Below are positions 1 to 8,638 of a DNA stretch of 64,000 nucleotides, piece by piece (within the stretch, counting starts at the first letter, position 1; each line of letters opens with the position of its first letter). The DNA comes from Ardenticatenaceae bacterium. Lineage in GTDB: Bacteria > Chloroflexota > Anaerolineae > Promineifilales > Promineifilaceae. Location of the stretch: the NCBI GenBank assembly GCA_020634495.1, contig JACKBR010000008.1, forward strand, positions 62,001-126,000. Reading direction: 5' to 3'. The notes under the pieces are model-generated. The model did no database searches, was not told the DNA's origin, and worked only from the letters and a program-made list of their open reading frames with translations. A program made the position numbers and the translations under genes.

Positions 1-1626
1 GATCGCGTGCTGCGATCTTATTTGCGGCGGGTGCTGCCGCCGGAGGTGCTGGCGAAGGTGGAACCGCCGCTGCGCGAGATGGGTGAACTGGCGGGCGGTG
101 AGCTGTACCAGATGCAGCTGGCCGACCGGCTCAACGAACCTGTCTTGACGCAGTGGGACCCGTGGGGCAACCGCATTGACCAGATTGAGCTGTCGCCGCT
201 GTGGCAGCGGGCAGAGCGGCTGGCGGCTGAACATGGGGTGGTGGCTGCGGCATATGAGGGGCAATACGGCCGTTTCGACCGCATCTTCCAATTTGCCCTG
301 GTTTACCTCTTCCACCCCTCCACCGACGTGTATACCTGCCCCCTGGCCATGACCGACGGCGCGGCACGCACCTTGCTTATTTCTGGCAACCAGGAGCTAA
401 TCGACACTGCCATTCCCCACCTCACCAGCCGCGACCCGGCCCAATTTTGGACCAGCGGCCAGTGGATGACCGAGTCAACGGGCGGTTCGGATGTGGGCCT
501 GTCCGAAACCGTTGCCAGACTGAACGAAAAAGAGGAGTGGCTGCTGTACGGCCGTAAATGGTTCACCTCTGCCGCCACCTCGCAAATGACGTTGACGCTG
601 GCCCGCCCGGAAGGGAATCCGCCAGGGGGCAAGGGACTGGCCCTGTTTTACCTGGAGACGCAGGAAGCAGACGGCCGTTTGCAAAACATCGAACTGCTGC
701 GGCTGAAGGACAAGCTGGGCACGCGCAAAGTGCCCACGGCCGAACTGATGCTGCGGGGGACAACGGCCGTTCCCGTGATGGGCCTCAACAACGGTGTGCG
801 CAACATCGTGCCCATGCTGCACCTGACCCGCACCTGGAACAGCGTTTCGGCGGCATCGTTTATGCGGCGCGGTATGGCCCTGGCCCGCAGCTACGCCCAA
901 AAGCGCATCGCTTTTGGTGCGCCGCTGGCCGAAAAGCCGCTGCACCTGGACACTCTGGCCGGAATGCAGGCGGAAACCGAAGCCGCCTTCCACCTCACCT
1001 TTTTCCTGGTGGAGCTCATCGGCAAGGATGAAGCGGGCGACATCAGCGAAGACGAGGCTCACCTGCTGCGCCTGCTCACCTCGTTGGCCAAGCTGACCAC
1101 CGGCAAGCAGGCCGTGACGGTGACTAGCGAAGTGCTGGAAGCGTACGGCGGCGCGGGGTACGTGGAGGATACGGGCCTGCCGGTACTGCTGCGCGACAGC
1201 CAGGTGCTGCCCATCTGGGAAGGCACCACCAACGTGCTTTCGCTCGACGCGCTGCGGGCTTTGGGCAAGTCTGGCGAGCCGCTGCTGGCGTTGGCCCAAG
1301 AGGTAGACCGCTGCGTGAATCTGGCCACAGACGGCCGTCTGCAAGCAGCGGGTGAGGTGGCAGAAACGGCCGTGGCCCAGGCGATGAATTGGTTGCAAAA
1401 TAATCTGGCCAACCGGGACGCTTTAGAAGCCGGGGCGCGCCGCTTTGCCCTGACGCTGGGGCGGGCGCTGGCCCTGGCCAAATTAATTGAGCAGGCCCAA
1501 TGGTCGCTGGATGTGGAGCAAGACGGCCGTCCCCGTGCCGCCGCCTGCCGCTTTGCGAATACGGCCGTTAACCAAATTGCCGCTATCAACCTGGCCGACG
1601 CAGCGGCACTGGCTGATGATTTGTAA
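1..1626 (+). CDS. AidB-like acyl-CoA dehydrogenase (5' end cut by window)
   Basis: FAD-dependent acyl-CoA dehydrogenase of the AidB-like branch. The frame is open to the window edge; a GTG at 7 gives 539 residues, but comparison with E. coli AidB suggests that the true start lies slightly upstream. Seen: the flavin-site motif MTESTGGSDVG near residue 155, LKDKLGTRK near 233, the C-terminal-domain motif AFGAPLAEKPL, and GGAGYVEDTGLP followed by IWEGTTNVLSLD, the usual end of the dehydrogenase core. About 120 residues follow, as in AidB. Substrate unknown; a fatty acyl-CoA or an alkylation-protective role are both possible. The gene carries eight exact copies of the ACGGCCGT octamer. Confidence 0.88.
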   Translation, partial: DRVLRSYLRRVLPPEVLAKVEPPLREMGELAGGELYQMQLADRLNEPVLTQWDPWGNRIDQIELSPLWQRAERLAAEHGVVAAAYEGQYGRFDRIFQFALVYLFHPSTDVYTCPLAMTDGAARTLLISGNQELIDTAIPHLTSRDPAQFWTSGQWMTESTGGSDVGLSETVARLNEKEEWLLYGRKWFTSAATSQMTLTLARPEGNPPGGKGLALFYLETQEADGRLQNIELLRLKDKLGTRKVPTAELMLRGTTAVPVMGLNNGVRNIVPMLHLTRTWNSVSAASFMRRGMALARSYAQKRIAFGAPLAEKPLHLDTLAGMQAETEAAFHLTFFLVELIGKDEAGDISEDEAHLLRLLTSLAKLTTGKQAVTVTSEVLEAYGGAGYVEDTGLPVLLRDSQVLPIWEGTTNVLSLDALRALGKSGEPLLALAQEVDRCVNLATDGRLQAAGEVAETAVAQAMNWLQNNLANRDALEAGARRFALTLGRALALAKLIEQAQWSLDVEQDGRPRAAACRFANTAVNQIAAINLADAAALADDL

Positions 1627-1636
1627 GCAGAAAATG

Positions 1637-2248
1637 CTAAGAGGACGGCTCAAGGCAAAATGAGGGAGAATAATTTGGATCGGGTGCAGAAATAGTTTGT
1701 AAGATTTTGTCATCTTGTCCCATAACCTGTAGCTCGCAAACGGGTGCCCCCTTAGGTACAGGAAGTGCAAATACACCACCTTCCCCGTTATCTTCAATTT
1801 CTGTGCCATCTGAGAGAAGCAAGTTTACGGCCGTAACCTCAGGTGACAAGATTTCGCCGTAAAGCAAAACATGGGTGAATCCGCCTCTGTTGGCATCTGG
1901 GTTGAAATAGAATTCAGCACTTGCATAATCAATCAGTTGTTCAGAAGGATAGGTGGATTTGTCACGGGCAAATGCTCCATCTGAATTAGACTTCCAACCT
2001 AAAACACCCTTTTCTAGTACAGCATAACCAAGAATTTCATCATTTATCTGATTTGCGTCTTTCGTTGAATACAGCGCGATAGTTCCCTCGGGAAAAGTGC
2101 GAACGCTCATCATGTGAAATGTAGCATTATCGGCTGAGGCCATATTGGGGAGAACACGATCTTGCACAAATGCCTCAACATTCCCGGAACCTGTACAGCT
2201 CACAAGAAAGAGAATAATAGAAGACAAAAAAATGAAGCGTTTTTTCAT
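1637..2248 (-). CDS. Hypothetical lipoprotein
   Basis: Predicted exported lipoprotein of 203 residues with no recognised domain. The start was set at 2248 (ATG) because the residues after it form a textbook lipoprotein signal: MKKR, a hydrophobic stretch, then the lipobox LVSC with the acylated Cys near residue 18. A GAGG ribosome site lies about 8 bases upstream. The mature part is rich in acidic and aromatic residues and looks like a small beta protein. It lies next to another exported protein and a LuxR-type regulator on the same strand, in a stretch that looks AT-richer and has few octamers, so the three may be an acquired unit (inference). Confidence 0.7.
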   Translation of the reverse strand: MKKRFIFLSSIILFLVSCTGSGNVEAFVQDRVLPNMASADNATFHMMSVRTFPEGTIALYSTKDANQINDEILGYAVLEKGVLGWKSNSDGAFARDKSTYPSEQLIDYASAEFYFNPDANRGGFTHVLLYGEILSPEVTAVNLLLSDGTEIEDNGEGGVFALPVPKGAPVCELQVMGQDDKILQTISAPDPNYSPSFCLEPSS

Positions 2249-2352
2249 GATAATCCTCAGAAGATTGTGAAATGATTTGGCAGCTTGCTGAGATTGCACC
2301 AGCAAACTGCTTCTTTCACACGGTTGGTTTTAAATTCTATGGCTTAGCTTAA

Positions 2353-3255
2353 TTATTGCCATGTAGAGTAAGTGTAAGACCCATTACTAAAAGACTTTAT
2401 CTGAACTGCAGGATACAGGCTGGCAATACATCCATAGGTGCTAATGCAATTGTCAATTCGTCCCTGTCGCATGGAACATATGGCTGCTGTTACCAGAACC
2501 AAAGATATTTGATTGAGACACAATACCTGGTAATAAAACAGCGGGTCCATATTTGAGACATAAGGGGTTACTGTAACACTCGAAACTGTACTGCCGTTGT
2601 AGCAAAAGTATTTGCTCTGATGAAATTTCCAGGCAAGGAACCCAAGCGTTGTGTAACCTACCCGCGCAACATCTACTGTTTTACAATTTGTGGCAGTAGG
2701 TTCTGGAATTACTGGGGCGTTCGGTTGACTAGGTGAGTCGGTTGGTTGAATGGTGATGTCGGCACTGTCAGTTACAGTTATGGTAGTTTCTTGAACACCT
2801 GAAGGCACTGAGCCAAGCACTGCATAGAGTGGTGTATTCATAATACGTGCCAAATCTTTGCTACTGCTCAAAGCTCGCACATTGCTACCATTATAAATAT
2901 AAAGATGATTTTCCCCAATGGTTGCTAGTGCGCCGTTACTCACGCGGGTTCCCCAAGTTCCATTCCAATAAGCAATACGTGCACTTTCACCCGTTGCTTT
3001 AATAAAGGGCACCAAAGTTACGGTCATATTAACAGGAATATTTTGCTCGTTGCTAAACGGAGAGTGGTCGATGGTTGTAACAATAATTTGATCAGAGTCT
3101 ACTGAAAACCCCTGCTGTTCAAGAAAATTGAATAGCTGCGAAAATTTCGCGTTTCCTAGCGCATCGCTCAAAGGGTCACCTTCGGCAAATGCATTAGAGC
3201 TAAAGGCAAGCGCCAAAATCAATAAGCTTAGTAATACTGATAGTTTTTTCTTCAT
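2353..3255 (-). CDS. Secreted protein with Cys-rich C-terminus, function unknown
   Basis: Predicted Sec-exported protein of 300 residues. The ATG at 3255 is preferred over an upstream in-frame codon: it has a GGGAG site 9 bases before it and begins a clean signal peptide (MKKK, a hydrophobic core, then SNAFA before the likely cleavage site). The first half reads like a soluble domain; a Ser/Pro/Thr linker near residues 175-190 leads to a C-terminal third with about eight cysteines, suggesting disulfides or a metal site. No family recognised. Same strand as the lipoprotein at 1637-2248 and the regulator at 3456-4085. Confidence 0.65.
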   Translation of the reverse strand: MKKKLSVLLSLLILALAFSSNAFAEGDPLSDALGNAKFSQLFNFLEQQGFSVDSDQIIVTTIDHSPFSNEQNIPVNMTVTLVPFIKATGESARIAYWNGTWGTRVSNGALATIGENHLYIYNGSNVRALSSSKDLARIMNTPLYAVLGSVPSGVQETTITVTDSADITIQPTDSPSQPNAPVIPEPTATNCKTVDVARVGYTTLGFLAWKFHQSKYFCYNGSTVSSVTVTPYVSNMDPLFYYQVLCLNQISLVLVTAAICSMRQGRIDNCISTYGCIASLYPAVQIKSFSNGSYTYSTWQ

Positions 3256-3455
3256 TAGTTTTTTCTCCCAAGCTGAAATTTGATTTTCGCTCAAAAGTGC
3301 AGCGAAGATTTATACGAAGATGATACTGAATTGCTGAAGGGAATAAAATGTCAGAGACGGCCAAAAATATTGCCAAATTCGGTAACATTTTGGCCGCATC
3401 CGGCATAAGTTTATTTTGTAAATTCAGGAAGTATTCGAGGATATATGGAGGATAG

Positions 3456-4085
3456 CTACTTAACTAACTTCAGTTTGGTAGCTTGCAGGGCAATACCTAC
3501 ACGTGTTTTGACATTCAACTTGTCGTGCAAAATACCTAAATGATGGCGCACAGTTCTCTCGCCCAGATTGAGTTGGACGGCGATTTCTTTGTCAGAGAAT
3601 TCGGAGGCTACCAGATGCATAATAGCGCGTTCGCGTTCTGACAATGAGCTAATAGTTACGTCTACATTTTGTTCTAGAACAAATTTCTTGAGCAGTCCTT
3701 GACTTAAATAAAGTTCACCACGATTGATCTCGCGAACGGCCGTAACCAAATTTTCTGGCATATCGCTTTTCAGGAAGCAACCAGAGGCTCCATTGTCCAA
3801 TAAAATTTTGACACTTACCTCATCGTAATCGGCTAGAAACGCTAGGGCCCTAGTTGTTGGGCAGCTGTTTCTTAAATAATTGAGGGTGTCCAAGATTGTT
3901 GCCCCTGTAACGTTAGGAGCCAATAATAAAACGTCTGGCTGATGTTCCTGGCAAAGGTTTTCTACTTCGTTGCTATCAGTGACAATGGCAATGAGCTGGA
4001 TTTCGGATTCTGCAAATAGATCAGTGATGAATTTGTGGAATAGCCTGTGGTTGTCACCTAGAATTATACGAATATTGTTGAGCAC
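3456..4085 (-). CDS. LuxR-family regulator with degenerate receiver domain
   Basis: NarL/LuxR-type DNA-binding protein, 209 residues. GTG start with a strong AGGAGG site 5 bases upstream. Residues 1-125 follow the receiver fold, but the phospho-acceptor Asp is replaced by Ala56 (PDVLLLAPN), and the first acidic pair reads D11-N12. The conserved Lys (LKSDMPE) is kept. Residues 145-205 are a GerE/LuxR helix-turn-helix: LSERERAIMHL, FSDKEIAVQLNLGERTVRHH, ILHDKLNVKTR. It therefore probably does not respond to aspartate phosphorylation; it may dimerise constitutively or bind a ligand. The two exported proteins downstream are plausible targets (inference). Confidence 0.87.
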   Translation of the reverse strand: MLNNIRIILGDNHRLFHKFITDLFAESEIQLIAIVTDSNEVENLCQEHQPDVLLLAPNVTGATILDTLNYLRNSCPTTRALAFLADYDEVSVKILLDNGASGCFLKSDMPENLVTAVREINRGELYLSQGLLKKFVLEQNVDVTISSLSERERAIMHLVASEFSDKEIAVQLNLGERTVRHHLGILHDKLNVKTRVGIALQATKLKLVK

Positions 4086-4288
4086 CTATACCTCCTGCTC
4101 CGTTTGTAAAACTTTTGCTTTTCCGTGGATATTGGCACTATAGGCTGACTTGAAGCCAGTTTATACTATCCTCCCTCCAACATGATGTCAATCCATTCGA
4201 TCCATTCATAATTCCTCAAAAGTAAGGTATCATTCTGGCGCGACCTCATTGCAAATTTAACCATACCACCTTGAAGGAGGAGACAACG

Positions 4289-4798
4289 GTGAAATTAAGA
4301 AGTGTGCTATTTTTTGCGGCGATGCTCCTGATGTTGACTGCCTGCCGCGAGGCGCAGGTTGTGCCAGAGGCGCTGCCTGGCGACTACAATTACGCGGCTG
4401 GCGAGCTGAACTTTTCGGTGGCGCTAAGCGGCGTGGTGATTCAAGTGACGGATGTGGCGGTGTACGTTAGCGACGGCAACATTGCCGATGGCTTTGTGTA
4501 TGTGGTGCCCACCATCAACGTGACGAATCAGAATGAAACGGCCGTTTCCAGCCGCCACTTCACCCTGGTGGACGAATATCTAAACGAATATGAATCCTGG
4601 CAAACAAATGTCTCTTTTGGCTCGGCGTTAACAACCATGCCAGAAAACATTGTGCAGGGCGAAAGCGTGTCGTCAAACCATGTTTTTATTGTGCCAGCAG
4701 CTGCCTTGCAGGCCAATCTCAAGCTGCGCTGGGATTCCCCCCTCACCCTTTCTCGCATCGATGTCGCCCTGGGCAATCTAAGCGCCGTGGGGCAATAA
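4289..4798 (+). CDS. Lipoprotein with DUF4352-like Ig fold
   Basis: Small lipoprotein, about 169 residues. An in-frame TTG lies at 4271 but overlaps a near-perfect AAGGAGGAG ribosome site, so the GTG at 4289 is the likely start. Signal sequence followed by the lipobox LTAC. The mature region has the alternating pattern of a DUF4352/telokin-like beta sandwich (VVPTINVTNQNETAV, FTLVDEYLNEYES). The stop is 3 bases before the amidase ATG, so the two are probably co-transcribed. The domain assignment is by pattern only. Confidence 0.65.
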   Translation: MKLRSVLFFAAMLLMLTACREAQVVPEALPGDYNYAAGELNFSVALSGVVIQVTDVAVYVSDGNIADGFVYVVPTINVTNQNETAVSSRHFTLVDEYLNEYESWQTNVSFGSALTTMPENIVQGESVSSNHVFIVPAAALQANLKLRWDSPLTLSRIDVALGNLSAVGQ

Positions 4799-4801
4799 GT
4801 C

Positions 4802-6190
4802 ATGACCAAACCTAATTTCCCAGATGCCACTGAACTGCTGCAACAAATGCAAAATGGGGAACGCACGGCCGTTTCCCTGGTTGAAGAGCATTTGCAGCGG
4901 TTAGAAGCTAATCATTTGCGCCTGAATGCGGCCGTACATGTTTTTAAGGATGAAGCCCTGGCCGAAGCAAAAAATCCCCGGCCTGGCCCCCTTTCTGGCC
5001 TGCCAATTAGCATTAAGGAGACCATTGCCATTGGCGGGCACAGCGTCACCGCAGGCTCCAGGCGGATGCCGCCCATCCACTGGGACGCCGATGCCGAGGT
5101 GGTGCGCCGCCTGCGCGAGGCTGGGGCCATTGTGCTGGCGCGCAGCAACGTGCCAGAGTTTGCCATGGCGGGCGAAACGGAGAACTTGATTTACGGCCGT
5201 ACCAACAACCCCCTCGTCGAATCCCGCGCCGCTGGCGGCTCCTCCGGCGGGGAAGGGGCGCTGGTTGGTTCTGGTTCCACCGTGCTGGGCGTCGGCACCG
5301 ATCTGCTTGGCTCCATTCGCATTCCCGCTTCGTTTTGCGGCATTGTGGGCTTCAAGCCTGCCTCTGGCGCGGTGAGCAAGCAGGCCATCTGGCCCGATTT
5401 GCAAGGGCTTTTTCTGGACTCCTGGCTGGCGGTGGGGCCGCTCACTCGCTCTGTGCGGGATGCCCGGCTGGTGTACAACGTCATCGCCAACACGCCCTTG
5501 CCGGAGGCCAAAGCGCCCAAAGGGCTGCGCCTGATTATGCCCACCGAATTTGAGCTGGCAGCCAAAGCCGACTGCATTAATGCCGCTTATGTGATGGCTC
5601 AGACGGTGTTGGAGGTGGCGGGATTGGTAACGGAGGAACGGCCGTTCCCCGACGTGAAAACCCATTTCCTCAACCTGCAACAAATTTTGGCCGCTGAGTT
5701 AGAAAAACCGTTTTACGAGATGTTGGCCACGGCCGATGGCCAACAATTCAACTTAGCCATGGAAACGTTAAAGCAAGCAGTTGGGCGCGGCACCATCTAC
5801 AGCGGCCTCTTCCAGCTCATTGCCATCATTCCCATCATCAAGCCGCGCAAAGCCGGGCGGCTGGCCGAAATAATTGCCACCTACGAACAGGCCCGCGCCG
5901 ATTTGTACCTGCTTTTGGGCAATGATGGCGTGCTGCTGCTGCCCACCATCGGCGTGCTGGCTCCACCGCACGGCAAGATGAACCGCGCCTCGCTGCGCCC
6001 CGGCGTTAACGGCACGGTGACGGCCATGACCTTTTGTAACTACATGAATTTGCCAGCCATCACCATTCCCGCCTGGAAAGACCCCGACCCGGAGACCGGT
6101 TTGGTGCCTGGCGTGATGCTGGCCTGTGCCCCCGGCGCAGAAGCGGCCTTGCTGGACGCGGCAGCGGCGTTGGAGGCGGGAATCTCGTAG
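4802..6190 (+). CDS. Amidase-signature family hydrolase
   Basis: Amidase of the Ser-cisSer-Lys family (GatA, fatty acid amide hydrolase), 462 residues. Catalytic Lys in LPISIKET near residue 72; signature GGSSGGEGALVGSG near 145; GTDLLGSIRIPAS carries the nucleophile Ser, and GIVGFKP follows. The small loop that usually reads GTDTGGS is GTDLLGS here, closer to FAAH-like members than to GatA. No GatB or GatC lies nearby, so a general amide or acyl-amide hydrolase is likelier than tRNA amidation. Starts 3 bases after the lipoprotein stop; no strong ribosome site. Confidence 0.9.
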   Translation: MTKPNFPDATELLQQMQNGERTAVSLVEEHLQRLEANHLRLNAAVHVFKDEALAEAKNPRPGPLSGLPISIKETIAIGGHSVTAGSRRMPPIHWDADAEVVRRLREAGAIVLARSNVPEFAMAGETENLIYGRTNNPLVESRAAGGSSGGEGALVGSGSTVLGVGTDLLGSIRIPASFCGIVGFKPASGAVSKQAIWPDLQGLFLDSWLAVGPLTRSVRDARLVYNVIANTPLPEAKAPKGLRLIMPTEFELAAKADCINAAYVMAQTVLEVAGLVTEERPFPDVKTHFLNLQQILAAELEKPFYEMLATADGQQFNLAMETLKQAVGRGTIYSGLFQLIAIIPIIKPRKAGRLAEIIATYEQARADLYLLLGNDGVLLLPTIGVLAPPHGKMNRASLRPGVNGTVTAMTFCNYMNLPAITIPAWKDPDPETGLVPGVMLACAPGAEAALLDAAAALEAGIS

Positions 6191-6195
6191 AGATT

Positions 6196-6238
6196 GGAGA
6201 TTGGAGACTAGAGATTAAGTCTCCAGTCTCTAATCTCC
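6196..6238. repeat. Near-perfect 21-bp inverted repeat without a loop
   Basis: Arms 6196-6216 and 6217-6238 are almost exact reverse complements, both made of GAGATT/GAGACT units. The element fills the short gap between the amidase and the SDR gene and could act as a transcription attenuator or be a decayed simple repeat. Confidence 0.6.
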
Positions 6239-6251
6239 TATCTCTTTTGCT

Positions 6252-7076
6252 ATGAATGGAAAGGTTTGTATTGTTACGGGAGCAAATGCGGGGATTGGTA
6301 AGGCAACGGCCGTTGGCCTGGCGCAGCGTGGGGCAACGGTGGTTATGGTTTGCCGCAGCCGGGAGCGTGGCGAAACCGCCCAGCAAGAGATTGCCGATCG
6401 TTCCGGTAGCCAGGATTTACATTTGCTTATGGCCGATCTGGCCTCTCAAGCCGAAATTCGCCAGGTGGCCCAGGCCATTTTGTCCCAATTTCCTCGTGTG
6501 GACGTGCTGATCAATAACGCGGCGGTCATTCCTCTGCGCCGCAGCGTTTCGGTAGATGGTCTGGAGCTGCAACTGGCGGTTAACCATCTGGCCCCATTTT
6601 TGCTGACCAATTTGCTGCTGGAACGGCTCAAAACGTCTGCACCTTCGCGCATTATCAATGTCTCATCTGGCGTACATCGCGGGGCCACGCTTCCCTTTGA
6701 TGATCTACAAAGCAAGCGGCATTATCACCACACCAGCGTTTATGCCACCACCAAATTGATGAATGTGATCTTTACCAAAGCGTTGGCCAGGCGTCTGGCC
6801 GGGAGTGGCGTTACGGCTTACGCGCTGCATCCTGGCGTGCCGGCCACAAAGCTGAGTACAAATTATGCCGGTTACGAAGGCCAGGAGCGGGCCAGCTTTG
6901 CCGATTTGATGCACGCGGCCCAAACGTCTATTTTTTTAGCGACGGCCCCAGACTTGGCTGATTTGAGTGGTGAATATTTTGCCAACAGCCGGGTTCAGGA
7001 AAGTACGGCCGTTGCCAACGATCCTGATATTGCCCAAAAATTGTGGCAAGTTAGCGCACAACTCACAAATTTATAG
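6252..7076 (+). CDS. Short-chain dehydrogenase/reductase (retinol-dehydrogenase-like)
   Basis: NAD(P)-dependent SDR, 274 residues. Seen: cofactor motif TGANAGIG at residues 9-16, the basic pair CRSRER after beta-2 (suggesting NADPH), NNAA near 91, a catalytic-loop Ser in NVSSGVH and the Tyr164-x3-Lys168 pair (YATTK). The C-terminal region resembles the WWOX and retinol dehydrogenase group. It stands between an amidase and an acyl-CoA dehydrogenase on the same strand, so a lipid aldehyde or ketone is a plausible substrate (inference). Confidence 0.88.
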   Translation: MNGKVCIVTGANAGIGKATAVGLAQRGATVVMVCRSRERGETAQQEIADRSGSQDLHLLMADLASQAEIRQVAQAILSQFPRVDVLINNAAVIPLRRSVSVDGLELQLAVNHLAPFLLTNLLLERLKTSAPSRIINVSSGVHRGATLPFDDLQSKRHYHHTSVYATTKLMNVIFTKALARRLAGSGVTAYALHPGVPATKLSTNYAGYEGQERASFADLMHAAQTSIFLATAPDLADLSGEYFANSRVQESTAVANDPDIAQKLWQVSAQLTNL

Positions 7077-7111
7077 GTCAATTTTGCCAAATTGGCCTTC
7101 GGGAGAGTCCC

Positions 7112-8254
7112 ATGAAACGAACCATTTTCGATGACGAACACAACATGTTTCGCCAGGCCGTGCGCCGCTTTGTGCAAAACGAGGTGACGCCCTACCACGA
7201 GCAGTGGGAACATGAGGGCATTGTGCCCCGTTCGCTTTGGCTGAAGGCGGGCGAGCTGGGTTTTTTGTGCATGGACGCGCCAGAAGCGTACGGTGGCCTG
7301 GAGATTGATGATTTTCGCTACAACGCGATCTTGGTGGAAGAACTCACCCGCGCCGGGGCATCTGGCGTGGGGTTTGGCCTGCACAACGATGTGAACATGC
7401 CTTACTTCCTCCAATTCACCACCGATGAGCAAAAGCAGCGCTGGCTGCCCAAAATGATCAGCGGCGAAATGATTACGGCGATTGCCATGAGTGAGCCAGG
7501 GGCGGGTAGTGATTTGCAGGGTGTGCGGACAACGGCCGTTCGCCAGGGCGATCATTACGTGGTGAACGGCCAAAAAACGTTCATCACCAACGGCATTAAC
7601 AGCGACGCCGTCATCACCGTCGTCAAAACCGACCCGGACAAAGGCCACGCGGGCATCAGCCTGCTGGTGATTGAGCGAGGCATGGCAGGCTTTGAACGCG
7701 GCCGCAATCTGGAAAAGATCGGTTTGAAGGCCCAGGATACGGCCGAACTGTTCTTCGACAACGTAAAAGTGCCCGTGGAAAATTTACTGGGCGAAGAAGG
7801 CAAGGGCTTTTACTATCTCATGAGTTCGCTGCCCCAGGAGCGCCTTTCTGTGGCCGTCATTGCCGTAGCTGCCTGCGAGGCGGCGCTGGAAATGACCATC
7901 ACCTACTGCCAGGAGCGCACCGCTTTTGGCCAACCCATCGGCAAATTCCAAAATTCTCGCTTTAAGCTGGCCGAAATGAAAACCGAAATCGAAGTGGCCC
8001 GCGTTTTTGTAGATCGCTGCATCATGGAGCTAAACGCTGGCACGCTGACGGCCGAAGAAGCGGCGATGGCCAAATGGTGGACCACCGAGCTGCAAAAGCG
8101 GGTCATGGACAGCTGTTTGCAGCTGCACGGCGGCTACGGCTACATGCTGGAGTACCCCATTGCAAAATTTTATCTGGATGCCCGCGTGCAAACCATCTAT
8201 GCTGGCACAACCGAGATCATGAAGGAGATAATCGGCCGTTCGTTGGGTTTCTAA
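7112..8254 (+). CDS. Acyl-CoA dehydrogenase, long-chain type
   Basis: FAD enzyme of beta-oxidation, 380 residues, normal family length. Seen: MSEPGAGSD near residue 130 (flavin and substrate site), QKTFITNG, AFGQPIGKFQ near 272, QLHGGYGYMLEYPIAK, and IYAGTTEIMKEIIGR at the end. The match to mammalian long-chain acyl-CoA dehydrogenase is close over the C-terminal half. In that branch the catalytic base sits in the motif LPQER, here Glu243, and the late position common in short-chain enzymes is not the base. ATG start follows a GGGAG site. Confidence 0.94.
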   Translation: MKRTIFDDEHNMFRQAVRRFVQNEVTPYHEQWEHEGIVPRSLWLKAGELGFLCMDAPEAYGGLEIDDFRYNAILVEELTRAGASGVGFGLHNDVNMPYFLQFTTDEQKQRWLPKMISGEMITAIAMSEPGAGSDLQGVRTTAVRQGDHYVVNGQKTFITNGINSDAVITVVKTDPDKGHAGISLLVIERGMAGFERGRNLEKIGLKAQDTAELFFDNVKVPVENLLGEEGKGFYYLMSSLPQERLSVAVIAVAACEAALEMTITYCQERTAFGQPIGKFQNSRFKLAEMKTEIEVARVFVDRCIMELNAGTLTAEEAAMAKWWTTELQKRVMDSCLQLHGGYGYMLEYPIAKFYLDARVQTIYAGTTEIMKEIIGRSLGF

Positions 8255-8388
8255 ATGCTGTACGAATCAATATATTTTCGAGTACAATGCTTTTGTAAGC
8301 AAACCAGTAGAAATGCGAAATTTCTAGAGACGGTATATTGAATTTGAAATGATAGAAGCTTTCGGGGGGGAGGCTAGGAGAGCCGGTG

Positions 8389-8634
8389 ATGAAAGGTCGT
8401 ACCAGGCGATTATTGCGTAATTTCCTCATTGAATTGATTCTGTATGGCATGTTGCTGACGGTCTATTTCTATTTTGTGTTGAGTTATTTGGGACGGCCGT
8501 TATTCGATCTGTTTCACCTCAATCCCCTTGCTTATGCGGGTGCCACCCTGCTGTTAATTGTTGCCCAAAGTGTTTTGCTAGAGCGTGTCACCTCATACCT
8601 TATTCGGTGGTTGGGCTTAGAAAGAGTGGAGTAA
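8389..8634 (+). CDS. Small two-TM membrane protein
   Basis: Hypothetical membrane protein of 81 residues with two hydrophobic helices (about residues 12-33 and 45-62). Basic N-terminus (KGRTRR), suggesting an inside N-terminus. A GTG directly before the ATG is an alternative start; an AGGAG site lies upstream of both. Its stop is 4 bases before the TauE/SafE gene, so it is probably a partner or accessory of that permease. No family recognised. Confidence 0.6.
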   Translation: MKGRTRRLLRNFLIELILYGMLLTVYFYFVLSYLGRPLFDLFHLNPLAYAGATLLLIVAQSVLLERVTSYLIRWLGLERVE

Positions 8635-8638
8635 AACA

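Noticed and set aside
475..1398. Long minus-strand ORF (307 codons) opposite the AidB-like gene
   Set aside because: Composition is Gln/His/Arg-rich with no domain, and it lies wholly inside a clear dehydrogenase gene; it is a shadow frame.
4901..5683. Minus-strand ORF (260 codons) opposite the amidase
   Set aside because: Antisense of a well-supported amidase; low-complexity Gly/His/Arg sequence.
4802..6190. Amidase considered as GatA of the Glu-tRNA amidotransferase
   Set aside because: Active-site loop differs from GatA (GTDLLGS) and no gatB or gatC lies nearby.
6995..7648. Minus-strand ORF (217 codons) opposite the acyl-CoA dehydrogenase
   Set aside because: Shadow frame across two real genes, no motif.
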